From NCBI RefSeq assembly GCF_000468095.1, contig NZ_ASZC01000020.1, forward strand, positions 62,001 through 126,000: DNA of 64,000 nt, written 5' to 3'. Position numbers and translations under genes: made by a program. Of the stretch, positions 25,847-35,295 are shown piece after piece. Numbering within the stretch: the stretch's first letter is position 1; each line of letters opens with the position of its first letter. This DNA is from Pantoea sp. AS-PWVM4 (GTDB lineage: Bacteria > Pseudomonadota > Gammaproteobacteria > Enterobacterales > Enterobacteriaceae). The notes beneath the pieces were generated by a model. That model was given only the letters and a program-made list of their open reading frames with translations, did no database searches and had not been told where the DNA came from.

Positions 25847-26731
25847 TTAGCGACGGCGCAGGCGCGGAAAGCGCGCGTGCATCCGCAGATTGCGCAGGTT
25901 AATCACCGCAATTGCCGTGCCCAACACCACCAGCGATGCGCCGAGGATCTTAAAACTGTTCAGGCTATCGCCCAGAACCACCACGCCCATCAGCACCGCC
26001 AGCACCGGGGTGAGTAGCGAGTAGGGCATTATCAGGTTGACGTTGTACTTCTTCAGCAACGTGTACCACAGGGTATAGGCAATGATAGATGAGGCGAGGG
26101 CGCTGTAAAGAATCGCAAACCAGCCACGCCATCCCGCGTGCCCGAGGGCGTAAAATTGTTGCGACTCGGTAAGCCAGGAGGCGACACCCACGATCGGCAC
26201 GGCCAGAAACGAAATCCAGCCGGTCAGGGTCAAGGGTTTAATCGGCGGCGATTTCTTCACAATCATATTGCTCACCGCCCAGCCGGTGGCGCTGCACAGC
26301 AGGATACACAATACCCACCAGGCGGGAATGGTGGGGCTACCGGAGAGCACCACCACGCCGCTTAATGAAATCGCGATGCCAAGTAATTGCACCAGGCGTA
26401 GCTTCTCTTTCAGTACCACCATCGCCAGCAGCATGGCTATCGGCGTGCCGAGTTGGACCACAATGGCACCGGTGCCGGCGTCGGTGTAGCGCATGCCGAC
26501 AAACAGCAGCGAGAAGTGCAGAAAACCAAAGGTGAAGGCCAGCAGCAACAGCCACGGCAACTGCTCACGGGTGATGCGGCAGAAGGGGATCAACATGATC
26601 GCCACCACCACAAAACGCATCCAGGTCAGAAACAGTGGCGGAAGTTCCAGCAATCCCCACTTTATCGCCACGTTGTTGAAGGCCCAGATGGATACCACCA
26701 GCAGGACCAGAAAAAAATGCCGCACAGCCAC
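25847..26731 (-). CDS. EamA-family (DMT superfamily) transporter
   Basis: About 295 residues with ten predicted membrane helices in two EamA repeats (FFLVLLVVSIWAFNNVAIKWG at the start of repeat 1; WWVLCILLCSATGWAVSNMIVKK at repeat 2). Such proteins export amino acids or other metabolites. I start it at the GTG at 26731, which has AAGGA seven bases upstream and puts the first helix at the N-terminus as in E. coli EamA. Longer starts at 26746 or 26779 cannot be excluded. Confidence 0.85.
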   Translation of the reverse strand: MAVRHFFLVLLVVSIWAFNNVAIKWGLLELPPLFLTWMRFVVVAIMLIPFCRITREQLPWLLLLAFTFGFLHFSLLFVGMRYTDAGTGAIVVQLGTPIAMLLAMVVLKEKLRLVQLLGIAISLSGVVVLSGSPTIPAWWVLCILLCSATGWAVSNMIVKKSPPIKPLTLTGWISFLAVPIVGVASWLTESQQFYALGHAGWRGWFAILYSALASSIIAYTLWYTLLKKYNVNLIMPYSLLTPVLAVLMGVVVLGDSLNSFKILGASLVVLGTAIAVINLRNLRMHARFPRLRRR

Positions 26732-26913
26732 AATGTCATCCTTCACGGAAATTCTGTTGTCACCGGCTAATGATGGCATGAAGCGGTGTGGTTGGTGCAG
26801 CGCAGGCAAAAATATTTTCTCTCGATGCTTTCCCGCAAAAAATCTACACATTGCAGGCAATTACTGTCAGACTGGTTTTCCGAAACGTGACCTTGCAGAG
26901 GACAGTCTTCGGA

Positions 26914-27639
26914 ATGACACAGACCCGCGCTTTACCCCTTGCCCTGATTCAACTTGAAGTACCGCCACCGGCCGTTGTGGCGCAAATCGGTGAACAACCC
27001 GTCTGGTTTATTGATGCGCTGGCGCTTCAGCCCGGCGACTATGTGATCGTGCGACCGCACCTCGGTGATGAGTTGCCCGCTTTTGATCGCGTCAGCGGCG
27101 CGATCCTCAGTGGCTCCTGGGCGATGGTGACCGATCATGCGGAGTGGAGTGAACGCACCGCAGCCTGGATTCGGGCGGCGCTGGAGGCGGAGCTGCCACT
27201 GCTGGGGGTTTGCTATGGACATCAACTGATGGCCTATGCGCTGGGTGGTAAAGTTGCGGATAACCCCAATGGCTGGGAACGTGGCCTGAAACCCCTGACC
27301 CGCCATGCGCAGGCGGCACAAGATCCCTGGCTGGCAACCCTGCCGGACGATTTTCATGCCTGGCTGTCACATCGTCAGTCGGTGATCACACCACCGGCCC
27401 AGGCGCGGGTACTGGCTTCCTCCGAACTGGATGGCTGCCAGATTCTGCGTTATTCCGCCCAGGCATTATCGGTACAGTTTCACCCTGAATTTACCCGCGG
27501 CATCATGACCGCCTGTTTACCGGCAGGTGTGGCGGATGAGGGGAGTGAGCTGACGGGTGAAGACTGGGCGCGGGAACTGCTGCATCGCTTCTGGCAGCAA
27601 ACGCGGCCACAGCCGCGCGTGCAGGCTCAGGGCGCGTAA
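26914..27639 (+). CDS. class I glutamine amidotransferase (GMP-synthase-like)
   Basis: 241 residues from ATG 26914 (GAGGACAG upstream). The triad is visible: nucleophile Cys in LLGVCYGHQLMAYALGG near residue 100, and His-Glu in SVQFHPEFTRG near 190. It is a free-standing glutaminase domain without a synthetase partner next to it. Family members act on gamma-glutamyl compounds or serve as amidotransferase subunits. The 3' end overlaps the convergent methyltransferase by 13 bp. Confidence 0.87.
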   Translation: MTQTRALPLALIQLEVPPPAVVAQIGEQPVWFIDALALQPGDYVIVRPHLGDELPAFDRVSGAILSGSWAMVTDHAEWSERTAAWIRAALEAELPLLGVCYGHQLMAYALGGKVADNPNGWERGLKPLTRHAQAAQDPWLATLPDDFHAWLSHRQSVITPPAQARVLASSELDGCQILRYSAQALSVQFHPEFTRGIMTACLPAGVADEGSELTGEDWARELLHRFWQQTRPQPRVQAQGA

Positions 27640-28190
27640 TGCCGGGTGCAGCGATAAACCCAGGCGGGTGGCACGTTTTTTAGCACCCGCTGGCGCTGCC
27701 AGGTGAAATAACGGGACAAGCTGGGTTGCGTGAGCGAAGTGTACTGAAATTGTACGAAGACGCCGCGCGGTCCCAGCGCATCATGCACGGCTTGCAGGAT
27801 GGCGTCCCGGGTCGCTACCGGCAGTGACAGCAGCGGCAGGCCGGAAAAAATCGCATCATATTCACCGGACAAATATTCCGCCGAACAGGCGCGTACCTGC
27901 ATACGATCATCCGGTAAAGCACGTAACGTCTTCACCAGCTCCGGGCTGATTTCAAACACATCCAGTTGGGCCTGCGGCGACATGCGTTGCAGAATCTGTC
28001 GCGTCAGCACCCCATCGCCCGCACCCAATTCAGCAATACGCAGGCTACGATCCCAGTTAACCGCATCGGTCATGGTTCGACATAATGCCGCGGAGGAGGG
28101 CGTGATGCTGCCCATTTTGCGGGGGTTGCGAATGAACTGATGAACAAAATTTGCTTTGGCGCGCATTAACGTCAGGGCTGAAGCCAACAT
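27627..28190 (-). CDS. PmtA-like phospholipid N-methyltransferase
   Basis: 187 residues from ATG 28190 (AGGAGAAAGAG ribosome site); an ATG at 28220 is possible. The SAM motif I is LRIAELGAGDGVLTRQIL near residue 50. The opening FVHQFIRNPRKMGSITPSSAALCRTM, the motif GLPLLSLP near 117 and QFQYTSL near 150 are characteristic of PmtA-type phosphatidylethanolamine methyltransferases, which make phosphatidylcholine precursors. An rRNA-dimethylase-like enzyme is the main alternative. Phosphatidylcholine is unusual in Enterobacterales, so activity should not be assumed. Confidence 0.75.
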   Translation of the reverse strand: MLASALTLMRAKANFVHQFIRNPRKMGSITPSSAALCRTMTDAVNWDRSLRIAELGAGDGVLTRQILQRMSPQAQLDVFEISPELVKTLRALPDDRMQVRACSAEYLSGEYDAIFSGLPLLSLPVATRDAILQAVHDALGPRGVFVQFQYTSLTQPSLSRYFTWQRQRVLKNVPPAWVYRCTRHYAP

Positions 28191-28293
28191 CTCTTTCTCC
28201 TGGTTAGTGTCCTGCTTCATATTGACCCTATTTATCGGACATGTTCCGCTTTTTACTGCATAACCGGCAAAAGTCGGAATTTTCCAGGCAGCA

Positions 28294-28316
28294 AACCGGC
28301 GCGATTTATCGCGCGA
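28294..28316. repeat. dispersed palindromic repeat, copy 4
   Basis: A single core copy GGCGCGATTTATCGCGC in the divergent region between the PmtA-like gene and the aldehyde dehydrogenase gene. It is one of the few copies that lie upstream of genes. Confidence 0.75.
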
Positions 28317-28425
28317 TGTCACAGTTTCCCACCGGCAGATCTGACAGCGTGCTATTGATCGATCAATGTTAATAATAAGTTTCGCAGTTGTTACATGCAA
28401 CCTCTGTCCCGCAAGGAGAAACATC

Positions 28426-29946
28426 ATGCGTTACGCTGCACCTGGAGAACAAGGTTCTCTGATTAGACTCCAAAAACGCTATGGCAACTTTATCAACGGT
28501 GAGTTTGTGGCACCGGTGAACGGTAACTACTTCGTCAACACCTCGCCGATTAATGCCTCGTCGATTGGCGAGTTTCCGCGCTCCGACCGTGAGGATATTG
28601 ATAATGCTGTCGCTGCCGCCCATGCCGCCGCAGAGGCCTGGGGCAAAACCTCCCCGCAGGCACGTTCCCTGGTACTGTTGAAGATCGCCGATCGGCTGGA
28701 GGAAAACCTCGAATATCTGGCGGTGAATGAAACCTGGGATAACGGTAAACCGGTGCGTGAAACTCTCGCTGCCGATATGCCGCTGGCGGTGGACCATTTC
28801 CGCTATTTCGCCGGTTGTGTGCGCGCACAGGAAGGCACCGCTTCGGAGATTGATGAGTTCACGGCGTCTTACCACTTCCACGAGCCGCTGGGCGTGGTAG
28901 GGCAGATTATCCCGTGGAATTTCCCGTTGCTGATGGCTGCGTGGAAACTGGCTCCGGCACTTGGGGCGGGTAACTGCGTAGTGCTGAAACCGGCAGAACA
29001 GACGCCGCTATCCATCACCCTGTTCCTTGATTTGATCAAAGACCTGGTCCCGCCGGGAGTGATCAATGTGGTACATGGCTACGGTAAAGAAGCCGGTGAA
29101 GCGCTGGCATCGCACCCGGGTATCGCCAAAATCGCCTTTACCGGTTCAACCGCCACCGGTGGCCATATTCTTGAACTGGCGGCGAAAAGCCTGATCCCGT
29201 CCACCGTCGAACTGGGCGGTAAATCACCCAATATCTTCTTCGAAGATATTATGCAGGCCGAGGAGAGCTTTATTGAGAAAGCGGCGGAAGGGGTGGTGTT
29301 GGGCTTCCTTAATCAGGGCGAAGTCTGTACCTGCCCGTCACGCGCGCTGGTACAGGAATCGATTTTCGAACCCTTTATGGCGGCGGTGATGAAACGCATC
29401 AAAACCATTAAACGTGGCAACCCGCTCGACACCGAAACCATGATCGGTGCACAGGCGTCACAGCAGCAGTTCGACAAAATCCTCTCCTATCTGGAAATTG
29501 CCCAACGTGAGGGGGCTGAGGTGCTGCACGGCGGTGGCATCGAGAGTGTCGGTGAGGAGTTCGCCAGCGGTTACTACATTCAGCCGACGCTGCTGAAAGG
29601 CAGCAACAGCATGCGGGTGTTTCAGGAAGAAATCTTTGGCCCGGTGGTCGGCATCCTGACCTTTAAAGATGAAGCGGAAGCTATCGCCTTAGCCAATGAT
29701 TCCATGTATGGCCTGGGTGCAGGCGTCTGGACACGCGATATCAACCGGGCTTACCGGATGGGACGCGCGATTAAAGCCGGCCGCGTCTGGACCAACTGTT
29801 ATCATCTCTACCCGGCACATGCGGCGTTTGGCGGCTACAAAAAATCGGGAATTGGCCGTGAAACCCACAAAATGATGCTCGATCATTATCAGCAAACCAA
29901 AAACCTGCTGGTGAGTTACAGCACCCAACCACTCGGTTTCTTCTGA
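28426..29946 (+). CDS. aldehyde dehydrogenase, AldB/ExaC type
   Basis: 506 residues from ATG 28426 (AAGGAG). It follows E. coli AldB closely along its length: [38 protein letters not shown], catalytic Glu in [12 protein letters not shown] near residue 265 and catalytic Cys in [11 protein letters not shown] near 303, ending [12 protein letters not shown]. It oxidises acetaldehyde or similar aldehydes with NAD(P). It is a single gene, followed by a hairpin terminator. Confidence 0.93.
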   Translation: MRYAAPGEQGSLIRLQKRYGNFINGEFVAPVNGNYFVNTSPINASSIGEFPRSDREDIDNAVAAAHAAAEAWGKTSPQARSLVLLKIADRLEENLEYLAVNETWDNGKPVRETLAADMPLAVDHFRYFAGCVRAQEGTASEIDEFTASYHFHEPLGVVGQIIPWNFPLLMAAWKLAPALGAGNCVVLKPAEQTPLSITLFLDLIKDLVPPGVINVVHGYGKEAGEALASHPGIAKIAFTGSTATGGHILELAAKSLIPSTVELGGKSPNIFFEDIMQAEESFIEKAAEGVVLGFLNQGEVCTCPSRALVQESIFEPFMAAVMKRIKTIKRGNPLDTETMIGAQASQQQFDKILSYLEIAQREGAEVLHGGGIESVGEEFASGYYIQPTLLKGSNSMRVFQEEIFGPVVGILTFKDEAEAIALANDSMYGLGAGVWTRDINRAYRMGRAIKAGRVWTNCYHLYPAHAAFGGYKKSGIGRETHKMMLDHYQQTKNLLVSYSTQPLGFF

Positions 29947-29953
29947 TGAAGCG

Positions 29954-29979
29954 GGCAGCGGGGTTACCCGCTGCCTTTC
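29954..29979 (+). terminator. terminator after the aldehyde dehydrogenase gene
   Basis: A 9-bp perfect stem GGCAGCGGG / CCCGCTGCC (29954-29962 with 29967-29975), a 4-nt loop and a short T-run. Confidence 0.7.
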
Positions 29980-29987
29980 CCCACTAA

Positions 29988-30012
29988 ACAGCACGATAAA
30001 TCGTGCCGCTAC
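29988..30012. repeat. dispersed palindromic repeat, copy 5 (variant)
   Basis: AGCACGATAAATCGTGCCGCTAC: the inverted orientation with GCACGAT/ATCGTGC arms in place of GCGCGAT/ATCGCGC. The compensatory change in both arms keeps the hairpin. Confidence 0.7.
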
Positions 30013-30055
30013 AATTTATCCCCCTGGCGGCGCTGATCGCGCTGCGGTGTTTTTT

Positions 30056-30092
30056 TGCACCATCAGCTCACTTTATGCACTCCGTTGGTGAT
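30056..30092 (+). promoter_or_regulatory. candidate NtrC enhancer sites
   Basis: TGCACTCCGTTGGTGAT at 30076-30092 fits the NtrC dyad TGCAC(C/T)-N5-GGTGCA except for the last two bases and is close to the strong glnA site. A further half-site TGCACC lies at 30056-30061. They are centred about 130-150 bp before the start expected from the sigma-54 element at 30189, the usual enhancer distance. Confidence 0.55.
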
Positions 30093-30164
30093 TCTCTGTT
30101 CAACGTGCCAGGCCGCACCCGCTGCCGTCTCACGCCTCATCCCTTGTGCTCTCTGCTCTCATGA

Positions 30165-30184
30165 TTAATTAATCAGTTATTTAA
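30165..30184. promoter_or_regulatory. TetR-type operator, site A
   Basis: TTAATTAA-TCAG-TTATTTAA, one mismatch from the symmetric 8-4-8 dyad. It ends 5 bp before the sigma-54 element of the same promoter. It is one of five such sites between 30.1 and 42.7 kb. Confidence 0.75.
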
Positions 30185-30188
30185 AAAC

Positions 30189-30204
30189 TGGCATAACGCT
30201 TGCA
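30189..30204 (+). promoter_or_regulatory. sigma-54 promoter of the amino-acid ABC / FAD / SDR operon
   Basis: TGGCATAACGCTTGCA has the GG and GC doublets exactly 10 bp apart and matches TGGCAC-N5-TTGCA at all but one consensus base. The predicted start is near 30215, about 75 bp before the first ATG. Confidence 0.7.
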
Positions 30205-30290
30205 ATTCTTTCTGCGCACCGTCTTCCTTTTTTGCTTTTTTAAATCATCAGGGTCTTCAGGCATCGCGCCTTTCTACTGGAGTTAAAAGC

Positions 30291-31178
30291 ATGAGAATGA
30301 AAAGTCTGGTTGTTGCTGCATCGCTGTTGGTTTCTGCACTGACGCAATTTTCCACGCAGGCCGCCGATGCGCCACTCAAAATGCATGCCGATTTGCATGC
30401 GCAGTTACCCGAAAAAATCCGTAGCAGCAAAACCCTCAATCTGGTCACCGATGCTCACTACCCGCCGTGCGAATCCTTCGCGGAAGATAATAAAACCATG
30501 GTCGGCTTTGAGCCGGACCTGTGGGATGCGATCGGCCAGGTGCTGGGTATCAAAGTCAAACCGGTTTCGATCGATTTCGCCGGGCTGATACCGGGCGTAA
30601 AAAGCGGTCGTTATGACGTGGCAATGGAGTGTATCTCCGACAGCGCCGAACGTGAAAAGCAGGTGTCGTTTGTTAACTACGCCTACGCCACCAGCGAGGT
30701 GTATACGCTGGCGACCGAAAAATCCATCAGCAACGATCCGCTGACCCTGTGCGGCCTGAAAGTGGGCGTGCAAACCGGTACCGATTTCGAAAAAGCCATC
30801 AGCGAGATCTACACCCCGAACTGCACCAAAAACGGCAAACCGGCGATCGAACAGGTGACGCTGCCGTCGGCTGATGCGGTCCTGCTCGGTCTCTATTCGG
30901 GCCGGGTGGATTTTGTGCTGAACGATGCAGCCTCGGTGGATGACATCAAGCAAAAAGCCCCGCATCCCATTCGCACCGTGCAGATGCCACTGATGCCGAA
31001 ATACTACCTCGGCATTGTGGTGGCGAAAGAGAACACCCAACTGGCGGAGGTGCTGCTGAAGGCGCTTAACGTGCTGCATGAAACCGGCACCTACGACAAG
31101 ATCATGGAGAAGTGGGATCTGGAGGCGATGAAGCTGGATAAACCCGGCATCAACCTCACCAGCACACAGCCATTATGA
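30291..31178 (+). CDS. polar amino-acid-type ABC transporter substrate-binding protein
   Basis: 295 residues with a signal peptide cleaved near STQAA-DA (about residue 25). A family 3 solute-binding protein: LNLVTDAHYPPCESF at the start of lobe 1, VGFEPDLWDAIGQVLGIKVKPVSIDFAGLIPGVKSGRYDVAMECI, then VGVQTGTDFEKAI. Cys pairs (PPCES, MECIS, LTLCGL, NCTKN) may form disulfides. It is the first gene of a four-gene translationally coupled operon with NtrC/sigma-54-type control and a TetR operator. The ATPase and permease of the same system are at 33555 and 34405. The ligand is unknown. Confidence 0.9.
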   Translation: MRMKSLVVAASLLVSALTQFSTQAADAPLKMHADLHAQLPEKIRSSKTLNLVTDAHYPPCESFAEDNKTMVGFEPDLWDAIGQVLGIKVKPVSIDFAGLIPGVKSGRYDVAMECISDSAEREKQVSFVNYAYATSEVYTLATEKSISNDPLTLCGLKVGVQTGTDFEKAISEIYTPNCTKNGKPAIEQVTLPSADAVLLGLYSGRVDFVLNDAASVDDIKQKAPHPIRTVQMPLMPKYYLGIVVAKENTQLAEVLLKALNVLHETGTYDKIMEKWDLEAMKLDKPGINLTSTQPL

Positions 31179-32809
31179 GTGGGGGTCGCCAGTGTGATGT
31201 GCTGGTGATCGGTTCCGGTGGTGCGGCGCTCAGCGCCGCACTGCGGGCGGCGGTGGGCGGTTTGTCGGTGCTGGTGCTGGAAAAAAGCGCCTGGTTGGGC
31301 GGCACCACAGCGATGTCTGGCGGGGCCACCTGGGTGCCAGCCAACCATCACGCCCTGGCCGCCGGCCTGGCTGATTCATCACAAGAGGCGCTCGATTATC
31401 TGCGTGCCAGTGCGCCTGAAGGCTGGCAGGCGAGCGAAGATACGCTCTGGCAGGCGCTGGCGCAGCAGGCTCCGTCTATGCTGGCGTTTGTCGAGCAGCA
31501 CAGCGCATTACGTTTCGCCCTGACGCCAGAGGGCGATCCACTGTGGCCGCTGCCGGGAGCTAAACAGCAGGGGCGGATGCTGGCACCCATGCCGTTGCAA
31601 CCGCAACGTCCGTGGCGCTTACGTCCCACGCCGTTACCGCGCCTGTTTTCCTACCACGAACTGCTGACGAGTGACCTCTGGCATCAGCCGATACGGACGT
31701 ATCTGCGCGCGTTGCCGCGTCTGCTCCGGCGACAGTGGCGTGGCGAACTGACCAAAGGCGCGGCGCTGGTGGCCGGGTTGCTTGATGGCTGTCAGGCGGC
31801 GGGCTGCGAGTTTATCACTGAGGCAGCGGTGCAGGGCTTACTGATGCGCGGTAGCCATCAGATCACGGGCGTGCGTTACCGGCATCAGGGCGAGGAACGG
31901 GAGATTGAGGCGCGTTGTGGCGTGGTGATCGCCAGCGGCGGTTTCGAGTGGGATGCGCAGCAACGGCAGCAGCATTTCCCTGGTCCGTATGATTTTATCG
32001 CCAGCCCCCGCGATAACAGCGGCGATGGGCAGCGTATGGCGGAAAGTGCAGGTGCGCAGTTGGCGCATATGGATCAGGCCAATATCGGGGGCGGTATACC
32101 CGCCGCTCCAGGCCAGCCGTGGAGCGGGTTGTCTGTTTTCTTCCATTACGAACCCAACGCCATTCTGGTCGATCGCCACGGTCAGCGTTTCACCAATGAA
32201 TTTGTTTTTAACCTCGGTGCGGCGCTGGATGCGCGTGATGCGCAGGGGTTGCCGCGCCATCTGCCGGTCTGGCTGATCAGCGACGCTCGTCTGCTACGCC
32301 GGGCACCGCTGCTGCGTTACTACCGCTGGCGTACACCGGGTTGGCTGCGGCAGGCCGCGACGCTGACGCAACTGGCGCAACAACTGGCGTTGCCTGCGGG
32401 TGCGCTGGAGGCCAACGTGGCGCGGTTTAACCACAGTTGCGCCCGGGGCATTGATGAAGATTTTTCCCGTCATCTGAGTGCTGCGCATGGCAAGGCTGAT
32501 CGGCGCTTGCAGGGGGGATTAGCGGCGATCTGCCATGCCCCGTTTATCGCCATACCGTTCAACCGCACCTTCCTTGCCACCAAAGGCGGGCCGCGTACCG
32601 ATGCCAGCGGTAACGTGCTGCATCGCGATGGTCGGCCACTGGCGGGCTTGTATTGTGCCGGGGCGGCGATGGCTAATCCGATCGGCAGCAAAGCGGTCAG
32701 CGCAGGCACCACGCTCGGGCCCAACCTGACCTGGGGCTATATCTGCGGTTCGTCGCTGCTGGCGCGCCATCAGGCATTAACCGAGGAGGCAAGATTATGC
32801 ACAGCGTAA
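31175..32809 (+). CDS. FAD-dependent oxidoreductase (fumarate reductase/ketosteroid dehydrogenase fold)
   Basis: 544 residues. The dinucleotide motif CDVLVIGSGGAALSAALRAAVGGLSVLVLEK (about residues 7-37) and GGTTAMSGGATWVP mark the FAD_binding_2 family. Further matches are GVVIASGGFEWD near 250 and the C-terminal GGLYCAGAAMANPIG-SKAVSAGTTLGPNLTWGY motif. Family members introduce or reduce C-C double bonds next to a carbonyl. The ATG overlaps the stop of the binding-protein gene (ATGA), so the two are translationally coupled. The substrate is presumably an intermediate of the imported compound. Confidence 0.85.
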   Translation: MSGGRQCDVLVIGSGGAALSAALRAAVGGLSVLVLEKSAWLGGTTAMSGGATWVPANHHALAAGLADSSQEALDYLRASAPEGWQASEDTLWQALAQQAPSMLAFVEQHSALRFALTPEGDPLWPLPGAKQQGRMLAPMPLQPQRPWRLRPTPLPRLFSYHELLTSDLWHQPIRTYLRALPRLLRRQWRGELTKGAALVAGLLDGCQAAGCEFITEAAVQGLLMRGSHQITGVRYRHQGEEREIEARCGVVIASGGFEWDAQQRQQHFPGPYDFIASPRDNSGDGQRMAESAGAQLAHMDQANIGGGIPAAPGQPWSGLSVFFHYEPNAILVDRHGQRFTNEFVFNLGAALDARDAQGLPRHLPVWLISDARLLRRAPLLRYYRWRTPGWLRQAATLTQLAQQLALPAGALEANVARFNHSCARGIDEDFSRHLSAAHGKADRRLQGGLAAICHAPFIAIPFNRTFLATKGGPRTDASGNVLHRDGRPLAGLYCAGAAMANPIGSKAVSAGTTLGPNLTWGYICGSSLLARHQALTEEARLCTA

Positions 32810-33558
32810 AAACCGCGCTGATTACCGGCGGTTCACGCGGTGTCGGCCTGTGTATTGCCCGCGAACTGGCGCGGCAGGGCTATGCCATCGCGCTGCTGGT
32901 GCGCAGCGATGTCGAGGCGGCGCAACACGCGGTGGACAAACTGACGGCGCAGGGGGCGCGTGCGGCATTCTGGCGGGTCGATATCACCGATCGCCCGGCG
33001 GTGCAGCAGGTCCTCGACGAGGTGGTCAACGTGCTTGGCGCACCGAGTCTGTTGGTCAATAACGCCGGATCAACTGCGGCGGCTCCGTTGCTGGAACTGC
33101 GCGATGAACAGTGGCAGCAGGTGCTGAATACCCAGCTAACTGGCACCTTTGTGATGAGTGTCGAAACGGTGCGGCGCATGGCACCCGGTGGAGTGATTAT
33201 CAATATCGCCGGTGCGTCTGCCCATCGTTGCTACCCCAATGCGGGCGCCTTTGGTCCGTCGAAGGCGGGCGTGGTGAATCTGACGGCGCAAATGTCGATT
33301 GAATGGGCACCTCGCGGTATCCGCGTGTGCGGCATCAGTCCGGGACCGATTCGTGACCCGGATAGTCACTGGGCCACCCAGGAGCCACTGCTGGCGCAGG
33401 AGGTGGCGCGCTTGCCGCTGCAACGTCCGGTCAGCAGTGATGAGGTGGCGCGCAGCGTGGCATTTCTGGCCACCACGGCCTCTTTCACCGGCCAGATGTT
33501 GATCCTCGACAGCGGTGGCCTGAATACCTGGTACATGACCGAACAGGAGGCGAGATGA
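32797..33558 (+). CDS. SDR-family protein lacking the canonical Ser-Tyr
   Basis: 253 residues of classical short-chain dehydrogenase fold. The cofactor motif [12 protein letters not shown] (10-21) and NNAG (88-91) are intact. Aligned on [23 protein letters not shown], the usual catalytic Ser is Gly139 and the usual Tyr of YxxxK is Phe152, while Lys156 remains. The codon at the Tyr position is TTT. It is therefore either a dehydrogenase with altered chemistry or a non-dehydrogenase. It overlaps the FAD gene by 13 bp and the ATPase gene by 4 bp. Confidence 0.82.
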   Translation: MHSVKTALITGGSRGVGLCIARELARQGYAIALLVRSDVEAAQHAVDKLTAQGARAAFWRVDITDRPAVQQVLDEVVNVLGAPSLLVNNAGSTAAAPLLELRDEQWQQVLNTQLTGTFVMSVETVRRMAPGGVIINIAGASAHRCYPNAGAFGPSKAGVVNLTAQMSIEWAPRGIRVCGISPGPIRDPDSHWATQEPLLAQEVARLPLQRPVSSDEVARSVAFLATTASFTGQMLILDSGGLNTWYMTEQEAR

Positions 33559-34337
33559 GCAAAACGCTGATGGTGGATGCGCAGCAGGTCACCAAATCGT
33601 TTCACGGCGTGGAGATCCTCAAAGGGGTGGATCTCAGCGTTGAACAAGGCGAGGTGGTGTGTCTGATTGGTCCCTCCGGCTCGGGAAAATCCACCTTCCT
33701 GCGCTGTATCAATCACCTGGAAAAGATTGACGGCGGTGAGCTGTGGGTCAATGGCGGTATGGTCGGCTACCGATTGCAGGGGGAAAAGTTGTACGAACTG
33801 AAGGAGGCTGAGGTGGCGCGTAACCGCGTCAATATTGGCATGGTGTTTCAGCGCTTCAACCTGTTCGGCCATATGACGGCGCTGGAAAACGTGATGGAGG
33901 CGCCGATGACGGTAAAAAAAGTGCCGCGCGCCCAGGCGATGGCGGAGGCCAAAGCGCTGCTGGATCGCGTCGGGCTCAGCCATCGTTACCATTCGCGTCC
34001 GGCGGCGCTATCGGGTGGTCAGCAGCAGCGGGTGGCGATTGCACGGGCGATGGCGATGAAACCGTCGCTGATGCTGTTTGATGAACCCACCAGCGCGCTC
34101 GATCCTGAGCTGGTGGGGGAAGTGCTGGCGGTGATGCGCGATCTGGCGCGTGACGGTATGACGATGGTGATTGTCACCCATGAGATGGGTTTTGCGCGTG
34201 ATGTCGCCAATCGTGTCGCGTTTATGGACAACGGCGCAATCATTGAAGTGGCGGAATCTAAACACTTTTTTTCCGCACCACGCCATCCCCGTACCCGAGA
34301 TTTTCTCGCCCGAGTGCAGGCAGTGAGCAGCGAATGA
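33555..34337 (+). CDS. polar amino-acid ABC transporter ATP-binding protein
   Basis: 260 residues of GlnQ/HisP type. Walker [14 protein letters not shown] near residue 39, Q-loop [13 protein letters not shown] near 97, signature [19 protein letters not shown] near 153, Walker [15 protein letters not shown] and the switch His in [14 protein letters not shown]. It is the last gene of the coupled operon and works with the binding protein at 30291 and the permease at 34405. Confidence 0.93.
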   Translation: MSKTLMVDAQQVTKSFHGVEILKGVDLSVEQGEVVCLIGPSGSGKSTFLRCINHLEKIDGGELWVNGGMVGYRLQGEKLYELKEAEVARNRVNIGMVFQRFNLFGHMTALENVMEAPMTVKKVPRAQAMAEAKALLDRVGLSHRYHSRPAALSGGQQQRVAIARAMAMKPSLMLFDEPTSALDPELVGEVLAVMRDLARDGMTMVIVTHEMGFARDVANRVAFMDNGAIIEVAESKHFFSAPRHPRTRDFLARVQAVSSE

Positions 34338-34366
34338 TTGACAGATGCGCAGGCAGACTGTAGATC
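34338..34366 (+). promoter_or_regulatory. candidate sigma-70 promoter of the permease/oxygenase operon
   Basis: A perfect TTGACA (34338-34343) and a weak TAGATC (34361-34366) are 17 bp apart. The TetR-type operator begins at the next base, so repressor binding would cover the transcription start. Confidence 0.5.
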
Positions 34367-34386
34367 TTAATTAATCAGTTAATTAA
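34367..34386. promoter_or_regulatory. TetR-type operator, site B (perfect dyad)
   Basis: TTAATTAATCAGTTAATTAA: both 8-bp arms are perfect around the TCAG spacer. It lies 18 bp before the permease ATG and splits the gene cluster into two regulated transcripts. Confidence 0.8.
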
Positions 34387-34404
34387 ATTTGTCCGGTTAA
34401 AACG

Positions 34405-35295
34405 ATGAAGAGAACGCTGATGACGGATAAAACCCTGACTTCCCCGCTGAATGCCACGCGCACACCAGCGGATCATGGCCGCCATGTGGTGGCACAGCGC
34501 TATCCCGGTCGCTGGATCTCCGCACTGGTGCTGGCGGTGTTACTGGCGCTGGTGGCGCATTCGATGATCACCAACCCCAATTTCGCCTGGTCGACGGTGG
34601 GTAAATACCTGTTCTCACCCACCATCCTGCTCGGTCTGTGGACCACCTTCTGGCTGACGCTGGTGATCATGGTGCTGGCGATTGTACTCAGCGTGCTGCT
34701 GGCGGTGATGCGCCTCTCCAGTAACCCGCTGCTGGTGGGTTTCAGCCGTGGCTGGATTTGGTTCTTTCGCGGCACGCCGGTGCTGGTGCAGCTGATTTTC
34801 TGGTACAACCTCGCGGCGCTCTATCCGCAGGTCAGCCTGGGGATCCCCGGCCTGTTTACCCTGTGGAGCGGTAGCACCAACGATTTGATCACCCCGCTGG
34901 CCGCAGCGATTCTCGGCCTTGGACTGAATGAGTCGGCCTATATGGCGGAGATCATCCGTGCCGGGATCTCCTCGGTGGATGATGGCCAGCAGGAGGCCGC
35001 CCGGGCGCTGGGTATGACACGCGGCCAGTATCTGAAGCGGGTGATCCTGCCGCAGGCCATCCCGTTCATCATTCCACCCACTGGCAACCAGGTGATTGGC
35101 ATGTTGAAAACCACCTCGTTGGTGAGCGTGATTTCGCTCTCGGATTTGCTCTACTCGGCGCAGGCGATCTACTCACGCACATACGAAAACATCCCGCTGC
35201 TGATTGTTGCCTGTATCTGGTATCTCGCCGCCACCACTGTGCTCAGTCTGGTGCAGGCGCGTGTGGAACATCACTATCGCTGGACAAGGGGTTAA
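34405..35295 (+). CDS. polar amino-acid ABC transporter permease
   Basis: 296 residues (an ATG at 34420 with a better ribosome site would give 291). About five to six membrane helices, with the HisM/GlnP motif ESAYMAEIIRAGISSVDDGQQEAARALGMTRGQYLKRVILPQA near residues 180-220. A long basic N-terminal tail precedes the first helix. Only one permease gene is present, so the channel is probably a homodimer. The stop overlaps the start of the luciferase-like gene. Confidence 0.9.
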   Translation: MKRTLMTDKTLTSPLNATRTPADHGRHVVAQRYPGRWISALVLAVLLALVAHSMITNPNFAWSTVGKYLFSPTILLGLWTTFWLTLVIMVLAIVLSVLLAVMRLSSNPLLVGFSRGWIWFFRGTPVLVQLIFWYNLAALYPQVSLGIPGLFTLWSGSTNDLITPLAAAILGLGLNESAYMAEIIRAGISSVDDGQQEAARALGMTRGQYLKRVILPQAIPFIIPPTGNQVIGMLKTTSLVSVISLSDLLYSAQAIYSRTYENIPLLIVACIWYLAATTVLSLVQARVEHHYRWTRG

